Assembly (NCBI RefSeq): GCF_000426725.1
Contig: NZ_AUFX01000004.1
Location: 62,001-126,000 of the forward strand
Direction: 5' to 3'
DNA from: Sporocytophaga myxococcoides DSM 11118
Lineage (GTDB): Bacteria > Bacteroidota > Bacteroidia > Cytophagales > Cytophagaceae
Length of the DNA stretch: 64,000 bases
Shown: piece after piece, positions 56,955 to 64,000 of the stretch
How the letters are laid out: each line of letters opens with the position of its first letter
How positions within the stretch are numbered: position 1 is the first letter of the stretch
Made by a program: the position numbers and the translations under genes
The notes under the pieces: model-generated
Seen by the model: the letters and a program-made list of their open reading frames with translations, nothing else
The model's database searches: none
Told to the model about the DNA's origin: nothing

Positions 56955-57974
56955 ATGAAGTACAATTTATTAGGCAATACAGGGCTTAAGGTATCTGAAT
57001 TGTGCCTGGGCACTATGACATTTGGTGGTAAAGGATTCTGGACAGCTATCGGTTCTCTTGAACAAGATGCTGTTGACAAACTTATCGGAAGGTCTGTTGA
57101 TGCAGGTATCAATTTTATTGACACTGCCAATGTATATTCTGAAGGCTTGTCAGAAACAATGACAGGAAAGGCGATTCGTAATCTTGGCCTTAATCGTGAT
57201 GACCTTATTATTGCTACGAAAGTAAGAGGTAAAATGAGTGATAAACCTAATGGTGTCGGACTGAGCAGAAAGCACATCATCCAAGAAGCTGAAAATAGTC
57301 TGAAGCGTTTGAATATAGACTACATAGACCTTTATCAGATACATGGTTATGACCCCTTAACCCCTATTGAAGAAATCATAGACACATTAGATACACTGGT
57401 AAAAAGCGGAAAGGTACGCTACATTGGCTGTAGCAATCATGCAGCATGGCAAATAATGAAAGCTGCAGCCTATTCCAACTATCACAGGCTTGCAAAATTT
57501 ATTTCTTTACAGGCATATTACACAATTGCCGGCAGAGATCTGGAACGTGAAATTATACCTGTATTGAAAGATCAGCATATGGGGCTTATGGTATGGAGCC
57601 CTTTAGCAGGAGGACTGCTCAGTGGCAAGTACACAAGGAATGGAGAAAATTCGGAAGGAGGAAGAAGAGTAAATTTTGACTTTCCACCGGTAAATAAAGA
57701 CCGTGCATTTGATGTAGTAGATACATTAAGCACAATGGCCAAAGAAAAAGAAACATCTGTGGCTCGACTTGCATTAGCATGGTTACTTCATCAGCCTTCT
57801 GTAAGCACCGTAATCATTGGCGCAAATAAACCGGAACAACTGGATGACAATCTGAAAGCAATCGAAGTAAAATTCACTGAAGAAGAGCTTCAAAAGCTCG
57901 ACGAAGTCAGCAAGCTTCCTCTTGAATATCCTGGATGGATGATTGAAAGACAAGGAATAGACAGAAAAAATTAA
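56955..57974 (+). CDS. Aldo/keto reductase
   Basis: A 339-residue NADPH-dependent reductase with a TIM barrel. The catalytic tetrad is D56, Y61, K89 and H130, seen in FIDTANVYSEG, IIATKVRG and LYQIHGYDP. The NADP-binding end carries TVIIGANKPEQLDDNLKA. It resembles the AKR11/12 group that reduces aldehydes or sugars. The AraC regulator gene precedes it. Substrate unknown. Confidence 0.9.
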   Translation: MKYNLLGNTGLKVSELCLGTMTFGGKGFWTAIGSLEQDAVDKLIGRSVDAGINFIDTANVYSEGLSETMTGKAIRNLGLNRDDLIIATKVRGKMSDKPNGVGLSRKHIIQEAENSLKRLNIDYIDLYQIHGYDPLTPIEEIIDTLDTLVKSGKVRYIGCSNHAAWQIMKAAAYSNYHRLAKFISLQAYYTIAGRDLEREIIPVLKDQHMGLMVWSPLAGGLLSGKYTRNGENSEGGRRVNFDFPPVNKDRAFDVVDTLSTMAKEKETSVARLALAWLLHQPSVSTVIIGANKPEQLDDNLKAIEVKFTEEELQKLDEVSKLPLEYPGWMIERQGIDRKN

Positions 57975-58006
57975 TAAACGAACATTCAACCATAAGAAAT
58001 AATACA

Positions 58007-58037
58007 AAAGCCAGAAGAGACTTCTGGCTTTATTTTT
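58007..58037 (+). terminator. Intrinsic terminator of the aldo/keto reductase gene
   Basis: A perfect 11-base stem AAAGCCAGAAG / CTTCTGGCTTT with loop AGA and a T-rich tail, 32 bases past the stop. The rest of the gap to 58290 shows nothing except room for the protease promoter. Confidence 0.9.
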
Positions 58038-58289
58038 TAAAGACATAAGAGGAGTAAATGTTTTAGCTGAGATCTAACCTATACTAAAGGACAGGCTACA
58101 TTTTATGATGATCAGCAGAGAATTTACAATTATAAAAAAACTAATAATCTAGCTTTTCACCTTTTCATTATCCTTCTGTAACATTTTATTTTTTTTGCGC
58201 CCTACCACTGAGTGAAGTATTATTTATAAAAAGCAACAAAAATTCGTCTCCACTTACTATCATTCTTAGCACATTTAAATCTATTCTAT

Positions 58290-61200
58290 ATGAAACACAT
58301 CTATTCCAAAACAATGCTATTGCTTTGCATTGCATTTTCCACAAGTCTTAAGCTCTCTGCCCAGCAGCGAGGGAATACTGAACAACTTGGCAGGGCAAAA
58401 GATTTTATTGAAAAATTAAAACAAAATCAGACTGCTCAAAAGAATGTCAGAAGCGGAGACCAATCATTTCCATTGGGTAATGATGGAAAACTCAATGCCA
58501 ACCTTAAAACCTTCCAAGATGATGATGAAGTAACAATTTATACCGGAGGGATAGTTGGAGTCAAATTATCTAATGTTGTGATAGAAATTAAGGAAGGAAA
58601 AGTTTCAGGGACAATCATTAACACTGAAAAAAAAACAGCATTCCGATATAGTACCAACCAAAATGACGAAGTAATTCTGAAGGAAGAAGACATTGACAAA
58701 GTAATATGTGTTGATTTTAAAAAAGCACGAGCGAACAAAAACAAAAGAGCATTGAGTGCTACATCCAGTGTCCCTGCAGATATCACCAAACTACATAGCA
58801 ACATCAATGCTCCAACAACGGTCTATCTGGATTTTGATGGAGAATATGTTGTTTGTCCTGACTGGAATCAAGGAAATCCTATTGATGCAATGCCGTCAAA
58901 CCTGAGCCCGGAGGACATCTATACGATATGGAGCATTGTTGCAGAAGATTTTTCCCCATTCAATGTAGACATAACAACAGACAGAGCCTATTACGACTCC
59001 AAACCTTTTGGGGTAAAACATATGAATATTTTTACTCCCACAACTACAGCCTCTCCGGAAGATGGTGGTGTTGCTCAATTAAACTCATTTACCAGAAATT
59101 ACTTCTGCCCATCCTGGTCATTCAACCTTACTGTTAAAGCAGCGGGCGAAACAGCCTCTCACGAAATTGGTCATACTCTTGGCCTCGCACATGATGGACT
59201 TTTAAGTCCCAAATATGATTATTACTGGGGCCAGGGAATATGGGCACCAATTATGGGAGCCGCTTTTGATAAGGCAGTATCACAATGGTCGAGGGGACAA
59301 TACACCAGTGCCAGTAACCTTCAGGATGATTTATCTATTATAGCCAGACCGCTGAATAAGATGGGATACAAAATGGATGATTTTGGTAATAACATTTATA
59401 ATGCATATACCCTCAGATATATCTCAACTGCCGGAGGGAATATAGGGGTTATTGATCAAAAAGGAATCATCGCCCAAAATAATGATACCGACATGTTTAA
59501 ATTTACAACCAATGGAGGGAGCATTTATTTAAATATTAAAGCCGCATCGCCCCAATATGGCATTCCTGTGGCAAACCTGGATATAAGTGTAGAACTTCTT
59601 AATTCCTCCGGAACTCTTATATCAGGAGCTAATCAGCCCACAGGCATGGATGCTCTGATTAATGGAACCTTACCCGCAGGGACGTATTATCTCAAAATTG
59701 AAGGAACAGGTAATGGAAATCCATATGCCGATGGTTATTCAGATTACGGATCTATAGGAACATACAATATTACAGGTACAATATATGGGGCAGTACTATA
59801 CCAATTGCTTGCAGATATAAGATATCCCATAGAGGGAAGCGAATTGATAAGTCCTGCCTCAATAAATATAAAGCCGGATTTATCTTCACCCACTCCAGTG
59901 ATAAAAGTAGAATATTTTGACAATGGAGTTAAAATAGGTGAAAGCGTCACAACAAGCAGCAGCCATAACCTAACCTTTGTCCCAGCCGAGGGAGCTCATA
60001 GCATATATGTAAAAGCATACAATTCAGGAGGGCAGGTAACAACTTCTCCAACTGTTAACTTTAAAGTTTATCCAAAACTAACACCAGTTGCTGACAATGG
60101 GAATAAACAGTCTGACCTTATCTATGAATATCACGAAGCCACATATACTGCTCTTCCAAACTTCAATACAATCATCCCTTTGTATAAAGGAACAAGTTAT
60201 GGAATAGATCTTACAGATTTACCTACCAGGGCTGATAATTTTGCAATTCGTTTTACAGGATATATATATGTTTATTACGACATGTTATATAAGTTTTCCC
60301 TTACTTCAGATGATGGCTCAAAATTGTATCTGGGAAGCAAACTTCTGATTAACAATGATGGAAACCACGCGGCAAAAGAAGTAACAGCGAAAGTCGCACT
60401 TAGTCCGGGACTTTATCCTATAACCGTTGAATATTATGAGGCTACTGCCAGCCAAACCCTTACACTTAAAGCATTTAACGATTACGATGGCCAGGAAGCA
60501 TATATGGAATTTTATCATGATGATATCATTCCGAAATTGGGTCCCCCTGTTGCAAATAAAATGGTTTCTGGAGTAAAATATGAATATAATGAAGGCTCAT
60601 ATAATCAGCTTCCGGATTTTAACCTGTTATCATTTAAAAGTACCGGACCAATACAAGATTTTAATCTCGGCATCCCGGGAAGAACTTTAGATAATTTTGC
60701 GGTAAGATATACTGCCATCATTAACCTGCCATACACAGGAGAATATAAATTCTTTACAAATTCTGACGACGGATCAAAATTATATATAGATGATATCCTC
60801 GTTGTTTCAAACGATGGCACTCATGCGCCAGTTGAAAGAAACGGAAGTATATGGCTATGGAGAGGTAAACATAAAATACGAGTTGAATATTTTGAAAAAA
60901 CTTCCAGTGGTGAAACCCTTACCGTTTCATATTCAGGACCTGGGGTCTACAAACAGGTTATCCCGACAACAGTCCTAAGCAGAATGCCTGTTACAGGTGA
61001 ACAAGTAGCCTATTTTAATGAATTACCAATTGTTCCCGGAGGAATCATTCTTGCAGAAAATTATGACCAGGGAGGAGAAGGTTACGCATATCACGATAGT
61101 ACAGCCGGAAATCAATTTAACCTATTTAGAAATGATGGAGTAGACGTCAATATAAATCCATTGACGTCCAATGATTATCTCGTAAGCGGAATACAAGACA

Positions 61201-61760
61201 GGGAATGGATCGAATATACAGTTAATGCATATAAAAGCGGACCTGTAAATATCAATGTTATTTGCTCATCTGGAAATGGAACAAGTAAAATCCATTTTGA
61301 AAGAAATGGTGTTGCCATTACTCCAACAATAAATATTCCGGCTATAACCAACGGTCAGCCTTGGCAGACAGTTACTATACCTAATATTAACTTCAATGCA
61401 GGAGAACAGATAATCAGAATTTTCTTTGACAAAGGAGGTTTTAAGTTAGATTACATACAAACCCAGGATGCAACAGCTACCAGAGCTGATAACTCAGAGT
61501 CTACAGGGGAAACAAGAAACATCCAGGCGATTGCTTATCCAAACCCCTTTGATGATCAACTGAATATAGACCTGACAGGTTTTGAAAATGTGAAAGAATT
61601 AAAGATATTTTCTATCAATGGTACTGAGATCTGGAAAACTTCTAATGGAGAATTAAAGTCAAATCTCTATACTTTCAGAGAAGCACTTCCATCAGGAATG
61701 TATGTCTTAGAAATTATATCTGACAATAAAGTTTCTCATTCGACTATCATCAAAAAATAA
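58290..61760 (+). CDS. Secreted metzincin-type zinc protease with PPC, PA14, CBM6 and T9SS modules
   Basis: A 1156-residue exported protease. Signal peptide 1-24; propeptide-like region about 26-160; catalytic domain about 165-365 with HEIGHTLGLAHD, giving zinc ligands H291, H295 and H301 and base E292, and the Met-turn APIMG with M322. Then a PPC-like domain (about 385-500), a Big-type Ig (about 510-600), two PA14 domains (about 610-740 and 755-890, each with SDDGSKLY), a CBM6 (about 910-1060; GGIILAENYDQGGEGYAYHD) and a T9SS type-A signal (about 1080-1156). The PA14 and CBM6 parts suggest it is held on polysaccharide. It is followed by a terminator and a paralogue. Confidence 0.88.
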   Translation: MKHIYSKTMLLLCIAFSTSLKLSAQQRGNTEQLGRAKDFIEKLKQNQTAQKNVRSGDQSFPLGNDGKLNANLKTFQDDDEVTIYTGGIVGVKLSNVVIEIKEGKVSGTIINTEKKTAFRYSTNQNDEVILKEEDIDKVICVDFKKARANKNKRALSATSSVPADITKLHSNINAPTTVYLDFDGEYVVCPDWNQGNPIDAMPSNLSPEDIYTIWSIVAEDFSPFNVDITTDRAYYDSKPFGVKHMNIFTPTTTASPEDGGVAQLNSFTRNYFCPSWSFNLTVKAAGETASHEIGHTLGLAHDGLLSPKYDYYWGQGIWAPIMGAAFDKAVSQWSRGQYTSASNLQDDLSIIARPLNKMGYKMDDFGNNIYNAYTLRYISTAGGNIGVIDQKGIIAQNNDTDMFKFTTNGGSIYLNIKAASPQYGIPVANLDISVELLNSSGTLISGANQPTGMDALINGTLPAGTYYLKIEGTGNGNPYADGYSDYGSIGTYNITGTIYGAVLYQLLADIRYPIEGSELISPASINIKPDLSSPTPVIKVEYFDNGVKIGESVTTSSSHNLTFVPAEGAHSIYVKAYNSGGQVTTSPTVNFKVYPKLTPVADNGNKQSDLIYEYHEATYTALPNFNTIIPLYKGTSYGIDLTDLPTRADNFAIRFTGYIYVYYDMLYKFSLTSDDGSKLYLGSKLLINNDGNHAAKEVTAKVALSPGLYPITVEYYEATASQTLTLKAFNDYDGQEAYMEFYHDDIIPKLGPPVANKMVSGVKYEYNEGSYNQLPDFNLLSFKSTGPIQDFNLGIPGRTLDNFAVRYTAIINLPYTGEYKFFTNSDDGSKLYIDDILVVSNDGTHAPVERNGSIWLWRGKHKIRVEYFEKTSSGETLTVSYSGPGVYKQVIPTTVLSRMPVTGEQVAYFNELPIVPGGIILAENYDQGGEGYAYHDSTAGNQFNLFRNDGVDVNINPLTSNDYLVSGIQDREWIEYTVNAYKSGPVNINVICSSGNGTSKIHFERNGVAITPTINIPAITNGQPWQTVTIPNINFNAGEQIIRIFFDKGGFKLDYIQTQDATATRADNSESTGETRNIQAIAYPNPFDDQLNIDLTGFENVKELKIFSINGTEIWKTSNGELKSNLYTFREALPSGMYVLEIISDNKVSHSTIIKK

Positions 61761-61776
61761 TTTTTAATATTAATTG

Positions 61777-61810
61777 AAAGAAGGCTGTTATTGAAGAGTC
61801 AGCCTTCTTT
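61777..61810 (+). terminator. Intrinsic terminator of the first protease gene
   Basis: AAAGAAGGCTG / CAGCCTTCTTT form an 11-base perfect stem with a 12-base loop. T-rich sequence follows on the plus strand, so the two proteases are separate transcripts. Confidence 0.8.
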
Positions 61811-61861
61811 TCTTCTTGCCATCAATTGCTCCCTCTCTTCTTTACCATAATAATAAAACAA

Positions 61862-64000
61862 ATGAAACAGCAATACATAAAATCAATTTTCTTTTTCCTC
61901 TCTTTGCTGACTGGAAGTCTTTCTCTGAAAGCACAAGACGTAGGAGCTGAAAATATCAATAATATCAATGACTTTCTCAAAAGCTTGAGAGCACATAGCA
62001 ATCAATCAAAGCTAAGAAAGAGTCCAGAACCATTTAAACTTAACAATGAAGGTTCATTAACTTCCAATCTGAAAGCTTTTGGTAATAACGCAAACCTTGA
62101 AATTTATTCCGGAAAGGTTTTAGGAGAAGAACATTCAAATGTAGTATTGGAAGTAAATAACAACAAGGTAACCGGCACAATCATTTTATCAGATAAAAAA
62201 ACAGCCTACAAATATAGAACTGATGATGCAGGCTCCGTCATTCTGGAAAAAACTCCTATTAATAAAATCATTTGTGTAAGTTCTTCAAAAGCTCCTGTTC
62301 ACAAATCTAAGCGAGCAACAGCAGTATCAACTCCCAGTACTATTTTCCACAGTAATATCAACGCTCCCGCTACCATTTACCTGGATTTTGATGGAGAATA
62401 TGTTGTAAGCCCATCCTGGAATGGAGGACAACCTATTAATGCCTTACCTTCCGGTCTCACTGCGGATGACATTAAAGTGGTCATGAATATTGTTGCAGAA
62501 GATTATGCTCCCTTCAATGTAGATGTTACGAATGACCGAGCCTATTATGACTCCAAACCTTTTGGAGCAAAACATATGAATATCATCACTCCTACAAGAG
62601 TTGATAACGATGGCTCCGGAGGCGTTGCCAGGATAGGATCATTTACTTGGAAATTTTTCTGTCCTTCATGGACATATCATCTCACTCCCAAAGGTGCTGC
62701 TGAAGCAGCCACCCACGAGGTAGGTCACACCTTGGGACTTGAACATGACGGTGGTTCAAACCCTATTAGCGGCGCATATGTAGAACACTTTCCCGGGCAT
62801 AATAATTGGGGTCCGATAATGGGAGGTGCCCTGACCAAAGACATTGTCCAATTCTCAAAAGGGGAATACCTATCTGCTAATAACATCCAGGATGATCTAA
62901 AAACCATCAGTCATCCTGGAAACAATATGGGATATAAACCCGATGATTATGGAAATACTACAGTTACAGCCAATGCTTTAAGAGCAACCAGAGCACTGGG
63001 CCAATATACAGTTAATCAAAAAGGGATGATTACCAAAAGCACAGATGTTGATGTTCTAAAATTTACAACAGACGGGGGAATATTGTCTTTAACCATATCA
63101 ACAACCGCCCCCCTTTCTGGATATCCGATTGCCAACCTTGACATAAAGGCAGACCTGCTCAATTCAGCAGGAACAGTCATAGCCACATCAAATCCGCCCG
63201 GTATGAATGCATCCCTAGATATAGAACTAACGCCCGGAACATATTATCTGAGAATAGATGGTGTAGGCTCAGGAAATCCGCTGACTGATGGCTACTCCGA
63301 TTACGGATCAATAGGCAATTACCTGATAAGAGGCATTGTCCCTCCTATTAGCCAAAATCCGTTCATTGCAAATATTGCGTATCCTGAAAACGGAACAACG
63401 ATTTTAGACAAGGATGTAGTAACAATAACAACAGACATATACTCTGCATCAGCTGTTTCATTAGTGGAATACTTTGAAAACAACATTAAGATCGGACAGT
63501 CAAATGGAAGTAATGGAAGTCATTCACTTTCTATTTCAACATTCTCTGATGGTCAGCATACCATTTACATAAGAGCAACTAATTTAAATGGACAAGTTGT
63601 TAATTCCGCATATACAACTTTTTACTATTACAAAAAGCTTATCGCGGAACAGGATACTCTAAACAAAAAAAAATATATTCTTTATGATTATTATGAAGGA
63701 AACTATACTGTGTTACCCAACTTTAATAATTTAACTCCTGTTTTCAGTGGCATTACTTATAGCGGCCCAGACCTGAGTATCATACCTTCCCGAGCGGATA
63801 ATTTTGCAGTAAAATTTACCGGATATATAAAAATTAATGGTCCTTCTTTATATAAATTCACTCTTTTATCTGATGATGGGTCAAGATTATTTATAGGGAG
63901 TAAACTTGTCATAGACAATGACGGACATTCCGGTTTGAGATCGGTCTATGAGAAAGTTTCTCTTGAAAGCGGGTACTACCCTATTGTTGTCGAATATATT
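61862..64000 (+). CDS. Second secreted metzincin-type zinc protease (3' end outside window)
   Basis: The first 713 codons of a close paralogue of the protease at 58290-61760. Signal peptide about 1-25; propeptide-like region to about 155; catalytic site HEVGHTLGLEHD with H285, E286, H289 and H295, and Met-turn GPIMGG. PPC-like, Ig-like and the first PA14 domain (with SDDGSRLF) follow before the edge. By comparison, more PA14 and CBM6 parts and a T9SS signal are expected outside. The two genes arose by tandem duplication and are separated by a terminator. The start at 61862 gives a clear signal peptide. Confidence 0.88.
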   Translation, partial: MKQQYIKSIFFFLSLLTGSLSLKAQDVGAENINNINDFLKSLRAHSNQSKLRKSPEPFKLNNEGSLTSNLKAFGNNANLEIYSGKVLGEEHSNVVLEVNNNKVTGTIILSDKKTAYKYRTDDAGSVILEKTPINKIICVSSSKAPVHKSKRATAVSTPSTIFHSNINAPATIYLDFDGEYVVSPSWNGGQPINALPSGLTADDIKVVMNIVAEDYAPFNVDVTNDRAYYDSKPFGAKHMNIITPTRVDNDGSGGVARIGSFTWKFFCPSWTYHLTPKGAAEAATHEVGHTLGLEHDGGSNPISGAYVEHFPGHNNWGPIMGGALTKDIVQFSKGEYLSANNIQDDLKTISHPGNNMGYKPDDYGNTTVTANALRATRALGQYTVNQKGMITKSTDVDVLKFTTDGGILSLTISTTAPLSGYPIANLDIKADLLNSAGTVIATSNPPGMNASLDIELTPGTYYLRIDGVGSGNPLTDGYSDYGSIGNYLIRGIVPPISQNPFIANIAYPENGTTILDKDVVTITTDIYSASAVSLVEYFENNIKIGQSNGSNGSHSLSISTFSDGQHTIYIRATNLNGQVVNSAYTTFYYYKKLIAEQDTLNKKKYILYDYYEGNYTVLPNFNNLTPVFSGITYSGPDLSIIPSRADNFAVKFTGYIKINGPSLYKFTLLSDDGSRLFIGSKLVIDNDGHSGLRSVYEKVSLESGYYPIVVEYI

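Overview
The window looks like chromosome of a cellulose- and plant-cell-wall-degrading member of the Bacteroidota, most likely Cytophagales of the Sporocytophaga/Cytophaga kind. This is inferred from the AT-rich sequence, the absence of Shine-Dalgarno sites, the many secreted proteins ending in type IX secretion (T9SS) sorting domains, PorP/SprF-like proteins, and the large modular CBM6-carrying enzymes. No SusC/SusD pair, hybrid two-component sensor, tRNA, rRNA, IS element or CRISPR array was seen.

Layout. 1-6.5 kb: a GH10 xylanase (cut by the left edge) and a GH43/CBM6 enzyme. 6.5-13 kb: a long gene-poor gap with a possible decayed gene, an AraC/VOC/DUF1569 group, a small FN3 lipoprotein, a DUF4239 membrane protein and a porin-like protein. 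13-31.6 kb: a GH9 cellulase + CE4 deacetylase pair, a DUF6702 + PL11 rhamnogalacturonan lyase pair, two pectate lyases, an unknown protein, and a GH30 subfamily 8 glucuronoxylanase. 31.8-36.3 kb: module A, made of an ECF sigma factor, a membrane anti-sigma-like protein, a PorP/SprF-like protein and a secreted LamG protein with a type-B end. 36.5-41.7 kb: a circularly permuted GH16 glucanase, a small DUF5752-like protein and a second GH10 xylanase. 41.9-46.4 kb: module B, with the same kinds of gene as module A and an LRR protein as the secreted partner. 46.9-58 kb: small unknown proteins, a Tet(X)-like monooxygenase with its TetR regulator, a LamG/T9SS protein, a giant PAS/GAF histidine kinase, and an AraC regulator next to an aldo-keto reductase. 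58.3-64 kb: two tandem secreted metzincin-type proteases with PA14 domains, the second cut by the right edge.

How it fits together. The enzymes attack xylan (GH10 x2, GH43, GH30_8), cellulose and mixed-linkage glucan (GH9, GH16) and pectin (two pectate lyases, PL11). Almost all carry a signal peptide, Ig-like spacers, carbohydrate-binding modules and a C-terminal T9SS signal. They would therefore act at the cell surface or outside the cell.

The most unusual content is the pair of sigma/anti-sigma modules. In both, the anti-sigma-like protein has a short cytoplasmic N-terminus, one membrane helix, and a periplasmic half built from an SprB-type repeat plus a domain resembling the T9SS type-B sorting domain. 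That half copies the C-terminal part of the LRR protein encoded directly downstream in module B. A circuit that reports on export of a dedicated T9SS cargo is an attractive hypothesis, not an established function.
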